Positions 1-6,868 of a stretch of 12,418 bases of DNA are shown here, in pieces. How positions within the stretch are numbered: position 1 is the first letter of the stretch; every line of letters begins with the position of its first letter. The notes under the pieces are model-generated. The model saw nothing but the letters and a program-made list of their open reading frames with translations, was not told the origin of the DNA and searched no databases. The position numbers and the translations under genes were made by a program. Source of the DNA: Rhodospirillaceae bacterium. GTDB lineage: Bacteria; Pseudomonadota; Alphaproteobacteria; UBA11136. The stretch is taken from positions 1 through 12,418 of the forward strand of contig JABJES010000208.1 in assembly GCA_018663165.1 (NCBI GenBank), read 5' to 3'.

Positions 1-2
1 AC

Positions 3-206
3 ATGACCAAAGCGAAAGCCAGAGAACGGGCAAAGGCAAAGACGCTGCAAAAAGCCATCAAACGGAAAGCCAATGCCGGGCAAGCGGCCGAACAGACCCG
101 ACCGGGCCAGTTCGATCCTGGATCGGCTTCCCTATCAAGCCCAGGGGGCAAAGCCAACACCAGAAATACCGCTGGCGGACCTCGGAGGTCCGCACGGTCA
201 AGATAG
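3..206 (+). CDS. Small basic conserved hypothetical protein (67 aa)
   Basis: A 67-residue protein beginning MTKAKARERAKAK. The first 25 residues are dominated by Lys, Arg and Ala and look like a basic amphipathic helix. The rest is Pro/Gly/Ser-rich and contains TRPGQFDPGS and SPGGKANTRN, which resemble short basic proteins I recall from Rhodospirillales and related alphaproteobacteria. No function is known to me; the charge would fit nucleic-acid or ribosome association, which is inference only. The ATG lies two bases inside the window, so no ribosome binding site can be checked and a start further upstream is possible. The stop is TAG. The last codons fold into a perfect 8-bp hairpin (175-193), and a second hairpin follows at 236-252. 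The neighbouring gene fragment converges on it. Confidence 0.7.
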   Translation: MTKAKARERAKAKTLQKAIKRKANAGQAAEQTRPGQFDPGSASLSSPGGKANTRNTAGGPRRSARSR

Positions 207-235
207 GTTGTGCGTAAAGATCACACGTAAAGGCC

Positions 236-252
236 GAACGGCGTCACCGTTC
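236..252. terminator. Possible bidirectional terminator hairpin
   Basis: GAACGG (236-241), a 5-base loop and CCGTTC (247-252) form a perfect 6-bp stem between the convergent ends of the 67-aa gene and the flavoprotein fragment/formate dehydrogenase operon. Neither side has a long T run, so Rho-independent termination is only plausible. It directly abuts the left copy of the long direct repeat. Confidence 0.4.
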
Positions 253-276
253 ATTCAATCTTCAATGCCCCAGGTA
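253..276 (+). repeat. Direct repeat, left copy (24 bp)
   Basis: ATTCAATCTTCAATGC followed by CCCAGGTA. The same bases recur at 5416-5440 in the same orientation with one extra A between the two blocks. The repeat overlaps the 3' end and stop codon of the Pyridox_ox_2-like fragment. Similarity ends sharply on the right side. A 24-of-25 match is unlikely by chance, so the copies probably share an origin. Confidence 0.65.
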
Positions 277-507
277 ATCCGGCTCATTGACCCCTTCGGG
301 CAGGCGCGAACAGGGTTCGGGCTTGCCGATCATAGTGCGTATCGACAGCACCCCCGCCCAGACCGGCAGGCTATAATCATCTTCATCGTCCTTGGGACCG
401 CCCTGGTGCAGCTTGGCCGACGCCTCGTCGATCTCCATCCACATGACGCTGGTGGCTTTGAGTTCCTCAGGTATGTCCCGCAACTCCGAGTTATGATGCG
501 GACGCAT
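262..507 (-). pseudogene. C-terminal remnant of a pyridoxamine 5'-phosphate oxidase-family flavoprotein
   Basis: The 81 residues contain EELKATSVMWMEIDEASAK, then DDEDDYSLPVWAGVL, then a PEP...RLPEGV..PDYL tail. This is the C-terminal third of the Pyridox_ox_2-type FMN-binding proteins, normally somewhat over 200 residues. The FMN-binding split-barrel N-terminus is missing: upstream of the first ATG the frame meets TAG after seven codons, and the DNA beyond that codes for the end of the formate dehydrogenase subunit. The reading frame overlaps that gene's end by 17 bases. The stop at 262-264 may itself come from a one-base deletion, because restoring one base would give ...YLG-ALKIE-stop, as the right repeat copy reads. 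I infer a beheaded, non-functional gene. A translated 81-aa peptide is possible but would lack the cofactor site. Confidence 0.7.
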
Positions 508-2878
508 CTTGTTTCGATTGGACCCGTCCTATCTTTGCCGCGGTTCGCTTGTAGGCCGGGGTTTGCGAGGCCTTGTCGAAGGTGGCACTGGTCAGCCGGT
601 TCGCTGGCGCTTCGGCGAAGTGGAACGGGTAGAAAATTGCTCCCTCCGGTGTCCGGTCAGTCACGAAGACCTTGACGTCTATCGAACCGCGCTTGGTGAC
701 GATGCGTCCCATACAGCCGTCCTCCAGGTCGTAGCGCCGCGCGTCTTCGGGGTGCACCTCAACCTCGCCTTCGGGCCGCATATGATCAAGTCCCTTCGAA
801 CGCCTGGACATGGTGCCCGTGTGATAATGCTCGAGCAACCTGCCCGTACTGAGGTTCAACGGATAGTCATCATCGGCCACATCCTCACCCGCGTCGTCCT
901 GGTTGACGACATGGAACAGACCCTTGCCGGAGGCCGTAGGGAAATTATCCTCATAAAGGAAGCGGGTGCCGGGGTGCTCGGTATCAAAGCAGGGCCACTG
1001 CAGACCGCTGCCGCCAAGCCGCTCGTGGCAGATGCCGGCATAGGACGGCACCAGAGAGGCGATCTCTTCCATGATTTCCGCAGCGCCGCCCGGATAGCTC
1101 ATCGAATAGCCCATGGCGGTCGATACGTCGCAAATAATTTCCCAGTCGGCCCGCGCCTCACCGGGCGGTTCGACCGCTTTGCGGACGAGTTGCACACGGC
1201 GCTCTGTATTGGTGAAGGTGCCCTCCTTTTCAGCAAAACTCGCTGCAGGGAATACGACGTCGGCCAGCGCCGCCGTTTCGGACAGGAACAGTTCCTGCAC
1301 GACGAGGAATTCGAGTTTTTTCAGGCCGTGCTCGACCTCTTTTATGTCAGGGCTTGAGCCCATGGGATTCTCGCCCATGATGTACATGGCCTTGATGTTG
1401 CCGTCACACGCACCTTCCTCCATCTCGATTATCGTCAGAAAATCGTCCTCAGGCATCGCGACCCCCCAGGCCTTCTCAAACTTGGCACGATCCTTGGGGT
1501 CTTTGATGTCGTGATAGCCGGGAAGGTTGTTGTGCTGGCCCTGCATGTCGGAGCAGCCTTGCACATTGGATTGGCCGCGCAGCGGGATAAAGCCGGTGCC
1601 GGGACGCCCGACGTGACCCGAGAGGAGTGAGAGATTAGCCATGGCCAGAGCGCCATCGACGCCAGTCAGGTGTTGAGTGATGCCCATGCCCCACAACAAC
1701 ATGCCCCTTGAGGCCTCGGCATATATTAACGCGGCTTCCTGCAGTCGGCTCTTTGGCACGCCGGAAACTTCTTCAACATACTCGGGCGTATATTTCTCGA
1801 GACCCTTGATGTAGTTCTGCCAGTTTTCCGTTCGCGCCTCGATGAACGCATCATTGGCTAGTCCCGCCTTCCAGATGATGTGGGCAAGACCGTTCAGCAC
1901 GGCGACATTGGTTCCGTTCTTCGGTCTTAGCCACACATCGGCGTGATCGACCATCTCGATGCGGCGCGGGTCGATGACGACAATCTTTGCCCCGCTCTCA
2001 TACTTGGCCTTGAAGACCTGGCTTGAAATGACAGGGTGCGTCACGGTGGTGTTTGTTCCGCAGACGATGAAAGCCGTAGCCATGCGCACATCGGGACTTG
2101 AGGCGGAAGGGGCGCTGGAGCCGACGGCTTTTTTCAAAGCAACGGCGGAGGCCATATGGCACAGCCGTGCGCAGTGGTCGATGTTGTTGGTGCCGAAGGC
2201 GCACCGGGTCATCTTCTGGAAAACAAAATTATCCTCATTGGTGGCGCGCGCCGAAGTGAATCCGGCAAGAGAATGGGCGCCGTGCTTGGCCTTAACCTCA
2301 TTGAGGCGTTTGGCCGTAAAGGCAATAGCCTCATCCCAACTTGCCGGCTCAAGCGGGCTGTCCTTGCCACCACGGCGCATCAGCGGCTGTGTCAAACGAT
2401 CGGGATGATGAATGAAGTCCATGCCGAAACGGCCCTTGACGCACAGATTGCCGATGTTGGCGTCTGAGGCGAGCGAGGGATTGACGGCGACCACCTTGCC
2501 CATTTCCGTTTCCAGCTCAATGGCACAGCCGACACCGCAATAACTACACGTCGTGGTGGTTTTGTTGCGTAGGTTCTTAGGTAAAACACCGGTGTCGGAC
2601 AGATCCTTCAATGCGCCCGTCGGGCACACACCGACACACTGACCGCAGTTGTTGCATTGGGTGTCGCGGAAGTCGTTGGTGCCGCTGACGAGTGTCGGGT
2701 AGCCCGACTTTTCAATTGTATAGACTCTACGGTGCTGGACTTCGTCGCAGATACGTACGCATTGCAGGCATTTGATACACTTCTCGAATTCGAGCTGAAA
2801 AAACGGCCAGGACACAAGCGGCGGCTCAACGCCCGGATCAACCGGTTCATACTCTTTGGCCTTGAGAGCTATATTCAT
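491..2878 (-). CDS. Formate dehydrogenase-like molybdopterin oxidoreductase, alpha subunit (SfrA/FdhF type)
   Basis: A 795-residue molybdopterin bis-MGD oxidoreductase. Two ferredoxin-type [4Fe-4S] motifs come first (C34/C37/C40/C44 and C75/C78/C81/C85). The FDH N-terminal cluster follows (CSYCGVGC, C111/C114/C118, and C146). The catalytic segment DHCARLCH gives C240-H241, so the metal ligand is Cys rather than selenocysteine. PLRGQSNVQG supplies the Arg (about R434) equivalent to E. coli FdhF R333. TGRLLEHYHTGTMSRR and PFHFAEAPANRLT near the end bind the pterin. No signal peptide is present, so it is cytoplasmic. The start at 2878 makes an ATGA overlap with the upstream gene and lies about 8-9 bases after AAGGA; a Met two codons upstream (2884) is too close to that site. 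It likely oxidises formate and passes electrons to the GltD-like partner. The last ~9 residues (QSKQDASAS) look unlike the family and run into the flavoprotein fragment. Another substrate is possible. Confidence 0.88.
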   Translation of the reverse strand: MNIALKAKEYEPVDPGVEPPLVSWPFFQLEFEKCIKCLQCVRICDEVQHRRVYTIEKSGYPTLVSGTNDFRDTQCNNCGQCVGVCPTGALKDLSDTGVLPKNLRNKTTTTCSYCGVGCAIELETEMGKVVAVNPSLASDANIGNLCVKGRFGMDFIHHPDRLTQPLMRRGGKDSPLEPASWDEAIAFTAKRLNEVKAKHGAHSLAGFTSARATNEDNFVFQKMTRCAFGTNNIDHCARLCHMASAVALKKAVGSSAPSASSPDVRMATAFIVCGTNTTVTHPVISSQVFKAKYESGAKIVVIDPRRIEMVDHADVWLRPKNGTNVAVLNGLAHIIWKAGLANDAFIEARTENWQNYIKGLEKYTPEYVEEVSGVPKSRLQEAALIYAEASRGMLLWGMGITQHLTGVDGALAMANLSLLSGHVGRPGTGFIPLRGQSNVQGCSDMQGQHNNLPGYHDIKDPKDRAKFEKAWGVAMPEDDFLTIIEMEEGACDGNIKAMYIMGENPMGSSPDIKEVEHGLKKLEFLVVQELFLSETAALADVVFPAASFAEKEGTFTNTERRVQLVRKAVEPPGEARADWEIICDVSTAMGYSMSYPGGAAEIMEEIASLVPSYAGICHERLGGSGLQWPCFDTEHPGTRFLYEDNFPTASGKGLFHVVNQDDAGEDVADDDYPLNLSTGRLLEHYHTGTMSRRSKGLDHMRPEGEVEVHPEDARRYDLEDGCMGRIVTKRGSIDVKVFVTDRTPEGAIFYPFHFAEAPANRLTSATFDKASQTPAYKRTAAKIGRVQSKQDASAS

Positions 2879-4758
2879 TTCCATGCTTCCTTGCCCAGGT
2901 AATCCTTGGTTCCAGCACCGTATTCGAGGGACAAGCTCTGCAACGTACACACGCCGGCCGCCTGGCAACGGCACATCAGGCATCTACTTGCCTCTTTCAA
3001 GGCTACTTCCTCCGAAAACCCGACTTCAACCTCCTTGAAGGCCTCGTCGTTGTCCACATCACCGCCATTTTCCGCATTGTCGAACGCTTTGAGACGGCCA
3101 TCTCCATCAAGCACCGGCATTTCATTCAGCGGTTCCGGCGAGGCGGCTTTCGCGCCGATGTCGAAAAACTTGGGTTTGTGCTGATGGATGGCGGCGGCAA
3201 TTCCGGCTTCGTCGGCACCGTTCAGATAGGCATTGATAGCGAAGGCGCCCAAGCGCCCAGCCCCCACACCTTCGACGACGGTGGCGGCGCCAGTGACGCA
3301 ATCACCGCCGGAGAAAACACCGGGCAGGTTAGTCATCATCGTTGATGGGTCGACCTCGATGGTGCCCCATCTTTCATCGAGACCGAGGTCGCCCTCATTG
3401 AGCGAGGCAACATCAACATCCTGTCCGATCGCCATCAGAACAGTGTCTGCAGGCGTATCATACTCCGAACCCGGTATCGGAACCGGACGGCGGCGGCCGC
3501 TGTCATCGGGTTCGCCGAGCTCCATGCGCTGCGACGTAATCCCAACCGCGCGTCTATTCTCAACAATTACAGAAATGGGAGCTGTGAGGAGGTCGAGCGT
3601 GACGCCCTCGACATCACATTCGTGTATTTCGTGCGCGGCCGCCGACATCTCCTTGCGCGAACGCCGGTACATCATCGTAACTTCGGACGCGCCGACCCGG
3701 CGTGCTGTCCGCACCGCATCTGCTGCCGTGAAACCTCCACCGATGACGATAACACGTTTACCGACATCAACTGTTTTATTCCAATTGACGTCGGCGAGAA
3801 ACTTGATCGCCGACATAACGCCCTCAGCGTCATCGCCGGGAATACCCGCCGGTTTGGCGACCATGGCACCGATGGACAGGTATACAGCATCAAATCCCTG
3901 ATTCTTAAGCGTATCGATCTGGTAGTCGCGGCCCATAATCTGATTCGTCTTTAGTTCGACGCCGAGCGCCAGGATGTCGTTGATCTCCTGGTCAAGCACA
4001 CTATTGGGCAGGCGGTAGGGCGGAATGCCGAAGCGCAACATGCCACCCGCCTTATTTTCCGCTTCGAGTAACGTAACCTTATGCCCCTCAAGCGCCAGAT
4101 AGTAGGCTGCGGACAGGCCCGTCGGACCGGCGCCAACGACGGCGACGCGTTTGCCGGTGGCAGGCTTTGGCTCGGGCTGCGTTGGCAACCCTGTTTCGGC
4201 AGCCTTGTCCGCTGCGAAGCGTTTCAAGGCGCAAATTGCGACCGGCTTTTCGTCAATCTGAACGCGCCTGCAAGGGTCTTCGCAAGGGCGCGGACACACG
4301 CGCCCGAGTACGCCCGGTAACGGCAGCATCTCCTTTATGAGAGCCGTCGAGCCCGCATAATCTTTCTTCAGGATGAGATCAATGTAGCCGGCAATGTCGA
4401 TCCCGGCGGGGCACGCATCCGTGCAGGGCGGTTGGCAATAGGCGTTGTGATCGGCAAGATAGGTGTTGAGCCTGTCCTTGCGAAGCGCCTTCAATTCTGA
4501 ATTTTTGGTCTCGACCGTCATGCCCTCTTCGGCCACAGTCATGCAGGCCTTTACCAGGTCTGCCTGGCCGCCAAGGACGACATTGCACAATTCGCAATCA
4601 CCCGTGGGTTTCATTCGAGGATCGGCGCACATTGCAGGAATATCGATGCCCACACGGCGGGCTACTTCCAGGATGGTCTCGCCGGCCATCGCTTCAACCG
4701 ACTTACCGTCGATTTTCAGCCGATACGGCTCAGGGCTCACTGCAGCTTCAAGCTTCAT
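2875..4758 (-). CDS. NAD(P)-dependent GltD-like FeS flavoprotein, formate dehydrogenase beta/SfrB type
   Basis: A 627-residue fusion. Residues 1-80 form a [2Fe-2S] domain like the N-terminus of Fe-hydrogenase and NuoG (C44, C55, C58, C72). Residues 100-180 hold the GltD-type [4Fe-4S] cysteines (C108/C112/C116, C155/C159/C163, C176). VAVVGAGPTGLSAA (from ~205) is the FAD fold. VIVIGGGFTAADAV (from ~336), with YRRSRKEM downstream, is the NAD(P)H fold. A Cys cluster CLMCRCQAAGVC (593-604) ends the protein and may bind another cluster. The architecture matches SfrB and the GltD-linked FDH subunits, so it should exchange electrons between pyridine nucleotide and the catalytic subunit encoded next, with which it overlaps by 4 bases. 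I chose the ATG at 4758 because GAGGG lies 8 bases upstream. The frame is open to an ATG at 4845, but that one has no ribosome binding site and the extra residues do not look like family. NADP versus NAD preference cannot be settled here. Confidence 0.87.
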   Translation of the reverse strand: MKLEAAVSPEPYRLKIDGKSVEAMAGETILEVARRVGIDIPAMCADPRMKPTGDCELCNVVLGGQADLVKACMTVAEEGMTVETKNSELKALRKDRLNTYLADHNAYCQPPCTDACPAGIDIAGYIDLILKKDYAGSTALIKEMLPLPGVLGRVCPRPCEDPCRRVQIDEKPVAICALKRFAADKAAETGLPTQPEPKPATGKRVAVVGAGPTGLSAAYYLALEGHKVTLLEAENKAGGMLRFGIPPYRLPNSVLDQEINDILALGVELKTNQIMGRDYQIDTLKNQGFDAVYLSIGAMVAKPAGIPGDDAEGVMSAIKFLADVNWNKTVDVGKRVIVIGGGFTAADAVRTARRVGASEVTMMYRRSRKEMSAAAHEIHECDVEGVTLDLLTAPISVIVENRRAVGITSQRMELGEPDDSGRRRPVPIPGSEYDTPADTVLMAIGQDVDVASLNEGDLGLDERWGTIEVDPSTMMTNLPGVFSGGDCVTGAATVVEGVGAGRLGAFAINAYLNGADEAGIAAAIHQHKPKFFDIGAKAASPEPLNEMPVLDGDGRLKAFDNAENGGDVDNDEAFKEVEVGFSEEVALKEASRCLMCRCQAAGVCTLQSLSLEYGAGTKDYLGKEAWK

Positions 4759-4884
4759 CCCGAAAGCCCTCAACTTTCCAGTATGCCAACGGGGTCGCTT
4801 TATCTTCGTATAGGGTAATAAAAACGCTCCCCCAACCAACTTCATTCGATGTTTTTTGAGAAAACACCACGCGTTCTTCTCTAG

Positions 4885-4898
4885 CCCATGGCCATGGG
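4885..4898. promoter_or_regulatory. 14-bp perfect palindrome upstream of the formate dehydrogenase-like operon
   Basis: CCCATGGCCATGGG lies in the ~208-bp gap before the operon, about 127 bases upstream of the chosen start. A perfect palindrome of this length in the leader region could be an operator for a dimeric regulator. No convincing -35/-10 or -24/-12 promoter was found near it, so a regulatory role is inference. Confidence 0.3.
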
Positions 4899-4926
4899 AT
4901 GATTAGCGGATTGGCTGTCTTGAAAG

Positions 4927-4942
4927 AGCAGGGCCCACTGCT
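4927..4942 (-). terminator. Weak terminator-like hairpin after the small gene at 4967
   Basis: On the minus strand AGCAG, a 6-base loop and CTGCT are followed by CTTTC, 25 bases after the stop of the small gene. The stem is only 5 bp and the T run is poor, so it is a low-confidence terminator separating that gene from the downstream operon. Confidence 0.3.
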
Positions 4943-4966
4943 GGGATGTGGGGATATTATTCATTC

Positions 4967-5209
4967 TTATCCTTTTGGCACCATGGGCTTAGCAGGATCA
5001 CCTTGGTACCAGAATTTCTGGTCATGGATTTTGCCAAGGAGATTCGTGATTTCCGACAAGCTCAGCTTGAAGCTATCCATTTCCTTTGCATTCTTCTGCT
5101 TTGCTGATTCCTGGTATTTTTCCGAACGAACGTGCAACTCCTTCCTTAAGGAGGTTTCGATGAGGTCGATATCCGACACATTCAGGTTGAAGTGCTTTCT
5201 GTATGTCAT
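4967..5209 (-). CDS. Small conserved-looking hypothetical protein, coiled-coil-like (80 aa)
   Basis: The protein starts MTYRKHFNLNVSDIDLIETSL, has a charged helical middle rich in Lys, Glu, Gln and Ser, and ends with ITNLLGKIHDQKFWYQ and a Pro/Lys tail. The order (YRKHF, D-LIE-SLR, then INxLLGKLHxQKxWY) resembles short uncharacterised alphaproteobacterial proteins I have seen, but I cannot give a function. Start choice is uncertain. ATGs also occur at 5230 and 5221; 5209 has GGA seven bases upstream and begins where the family-like residues begin. There is no signal peptide or membrane segment. Base use is visibly more A/T-rich than in the flanking oxidoreductase genes. It is separate from the downstream operon, with a 208-bp gap and a weak hairpin. 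Confidence 0.6.
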   Translation of the reverse strand: MTYRKHFNLNVSDIDLIETSLRKELHVRSEKYQESAKQKNAKEMDSFKLSLSEITNLLGKIHDQKFWYQGDPAKPMVPKG

Positions 5210-5528
5210 TGCACGTTCCATTAACCTCATTCGCGTGGAAGCAGTCGGGATATGGTTCTAAAAACTAGAGTGTGATCTTATCCATACTTTCTATAAGCCT
5301 TTTGCAAACACTATCGTCCTGAGGATTGAGGCGCAACGTCTCTTTTTAGCCGTATAACTCGGCTGTAATGGTATGAATGGCCAGCCACATTGCCGGTTTT
5401 GAAGGCGCAGCGCTTATTCAATCTTCAATGCACCCAGGTATAATAAAGATATTCTGCTTTGGCCCACTCTACAGTGCCGCAGGTACCCAGGCCAGTCGGT
5501 CGACTGTTTATTGCCCGCTAGAGCACCA
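5210..5528. other. Gene-free, relatively A/T-rich interval between the small gene and the yhiN-like gene
   Basis: About 320 bases with no supported gene. It holds the right copy of the 25-bp direct repeat (5416-5440), a 5-bp-stem hairpin AGCCG/CGGCT (5349-5365) and a CAGTC/GACTG hairpin just past the end of the yhiN-like gene. A minus-strand frame open for roughly 30 codons and closing inside the repeat (stop 5425-5427) has no initiation site and is not called. Remains of a lost gene are plausible. Confidence 0.5.
5416..5440 (+). repeat. Direct repeat, right copy (25 bp)
   Basis: It is identical to 253-276 except for one inserted A at 5432. Read on the minus strand, one frame gives YLGALKIE-stop, a plausible C-terminal tail. 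The rest of a Pyridox_ox_2 gene is not found upstream of it, so only the very end appears to be duplicated. The two copies bracket the formate dehydrogenase-like operon and the small gene. Confidence 0.65.
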
Positions 5529-6716
5529 TCACGCCACCTGGCCACAAGCGGTACCGCAAGCATGGCCCGACGCCCAGGCCCATTGGAAATTAAAGCCGCC
5601 TAAATGCCCGGTGACGTCAACCGCCTCGCCGATGAAATAGAGACCGGGGACCGATTTGGCCTCCATGGTTTTTGACGACAATTCCCTGGTATCGACACCG
5701 CCCACCGTCACCTCTGCCACACGGTCGCCTTCCGATCCGTCAGGGGTAATGGACCAGCCGTTGATCTGTGTGCCCAGACGCCGCAGAGCCTTGTCGGGGG
5801 TCTCGGCCAAACGCCCCTCACAACCCGTCCATTCAACCATCTTTTGCGCCAGGCGATTGGGCAGAATTTGCGCCAGAACCGTACGCACTTCTTTTTTCGG
5901 CTGGCTGGCTCTGGCCTCTTTGAGATGCTGGAAGACATCAATGTCGGGGAGAAGATTAATTGTCATCGTCTCGCCGACCCGCCAATAGGACGAGATTTGC
6001 AAAATCACCGGCCCGCTGAGGCCCCGATGGGTAAACAGCAATGCCTCGGTGAAGCTCACCTTGCCAAGCGTCACCGTTGTTGGGTCCAGTGAGACCCCCG
6101 CCAGCCCATCAAGCCGGGCCAATGTCTCATTATCGAAAGTCAGAGGCACCAGACCGGGGTGGGGCTCGATCACAGATAAGCCGAACTGTTTGGCCATATT
6201 ATACGCAAAGCGGCTGGCCCCCATTTTCGGGATCGACGGCCCGCCGGTAGCAATGACTAGGGCACCCGCCCGATAGGAACCACGATCAGTCTCAATGGTG
6301 AAAATATTTTCCGATTTTGAAACCCGCGTCACATTCGTCGCCGTTACAATGGTCACGCCATTTGCTTCTTCAACTAGCATGTCGATGATCTGGCTCGCCG
6401 AGCCGTCACAAAACAACTGGCCGTGATCGCGCTGGTGATAGGCAATATTATGCTTTTCAACCAGGGCAATGAAATCATGCTGGGTATAGCGCTTCAGCGC
6501 CGAAACGCAAAAACGCGGATTGTCCGAGAGATAATTGGCTGGCGTAACATCCATATTGGTGAAGTTGGCGCGCCCGCCGCCAGAGATGCGGATCTTTTCC
6601 CCGACCTTGGGCGCATGATCAATAATCAGCACCCGGCACCCGCGATTATTGGCCTCGGCCCCACACATAAGGCCTGCGGCACCCGCGCCAATGATGATGA
6701 TGTCAAATTCTTCCAT
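5529..6716 (-). CDS. YhiN/HI0933-family NAD(P)/FAD-dependent oxidoreductase
   Basis: A 395-residue flavoprotein, the usual length for this family. The N-terminal FAD motif is IIIIGAGAAGLMCG (6-19). The family signature GEKIRISGGGRANFTN follows at about 39-54. LVIATGGPSIPKMG is the second nucleotide-binding strand, and the C-terminal signature is TGHLGGFNFQWAWASG. The family (E. coli YhiN, also named aminoacetone oxidase family) is structurally known but has no firmly established substrate. No signal peptide is present. The ATG at 6716 gives the expected family N-terminus but has no Shine-Dalgarno sequence. A promoter-like pair at 6724-6752 would start the transcript at or next to the ATG, suggesting leaderless translation. 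It is divergent from the ferritin-like gene. Confidence 0.9.
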   Translation of the reverse strand: MEEFDIIIIGAGAAGLMCGAEANNRGCRVLIIDHAPKVGEKIRISGGGRANFTNMDVTPANYLSDNPRFCVSALKRYTQHDFIALVEKHNIAYHQRDHGQLFCDGSASQIIDMLVEEANGVTIVTATNVTRVSKSENIFTIETDRGSYRAGALVIATGGPSIPKMGASRFAYNMAKQFGLSVIEPHPGLVPLTFDNETLARLDGLAGVSLDPTTVTLGKVSFTEALLFTHRGLSGPVILQISSYWRVGETMTINLLPDIDVFQHLKEARASQPKKEVRTVLAQILPNRLAQKMVEWTGCEGRLAETPDKALRRLGTQINGWSITPDGSEGDRVAEVTVGGVDTRELSSKTMEAKSVPGLYFIGEAVDVTGHLGGFNFQWAWASGHACGTACGQVA

Positions 6717-6723
6717 CGACGAT

Positions 6724-6752
6724 GGTATAGACGAAGCCTATGGCCTCGCCAA
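6724..6752 (-). promoter_or_regulatory. Candidate sigma-70-type promoter for the yhiN-like gene
   Basis: On the minus strand TTGGCG (6752-6747), a 17-base spacer and TATACC (6729-6724) each match four of six consensus bases. Only 7 bases separate the -10 hexamer from the ATG at 6716, so the transcript would begin at about the start codon. That agrees with the missing ribosome binding site. This is sequence inference only. Confidence 0.4.
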
Positions 6753-6756
6753 GTCC

Positions 6757-6764
6757 GGGGGGGG
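6757..6764. repeat. G8 homopolymer between divergent genes
   Basis: Eight consecutive G residues lie four bases upstream of the candidate -35 of the yhiN-like gene and 104 bases before the ferritin-like gene. Such tracts can slip in replication, so variable promoter spacing or a sequencing error is possible. Confidence 0.6.
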
Positions 6765-6868
6765 CAAAAGGCCAGTATCATTTTCTAGTTCGATAATTTC
6801 AGTTACACTCAAGCCAATCGATAAGGACATCAAGAGCAACGCAGCCCAGCAACGAAAGGTGAGTTAAA

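Noticed and set aside
73..1357. Long plus-strand open frames over the end of the dehydrogenase gene
   Set aside because: They lie antisense to strongly conserved molybdopterin-oxidoreductase sequence and have no recognisable family content.
2159..2168. Possible selenocysteine in the dehydrogenase active site
   Set aside because: The active-site codon is TGC (Cys) in DHCARLCH and no in-frame TGA is present, so no SECIS element is expected.
2894..2905. Third occurrence of CCCAGGTAATCC, shared with 269-280
   Set aside because: It encodes the DYLG residues at the end of the GltD-like subunit, and only 12 bases match. Coincidental codon use explains it, so it is not counted as another repeat copy.
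4766..4786. Sigma-54-like -24/-12 site (TTGGCA...TTGA) before the operon
   Set aside because: The -12 GC is missing, and the site overlaps the ribosome binding site region of the first gene.
4759..4845. N-terminal extension of the GltD-like subunit to the ATG at 4845
   Set aside because: That ATG has no ribosome binding site and the residues show no family resemblance, whereas the ATG at 4758 has GAGGG at a proper distance.
5349..5365. AGCCG/CGGCT hairpin as a terminator
   Set aside because: The T run is on the wrong side for minus-strand transcripts, and no plus-strand gene ends there.
5425..5521. Minus-strand frame of about 30 codons with residues such as VEWAKAEYLYYTWVH
   Set aside because: It has no start codon with a ribosome binding site and no family recognised. 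It may be debris, but it cannot be supported as a gene.
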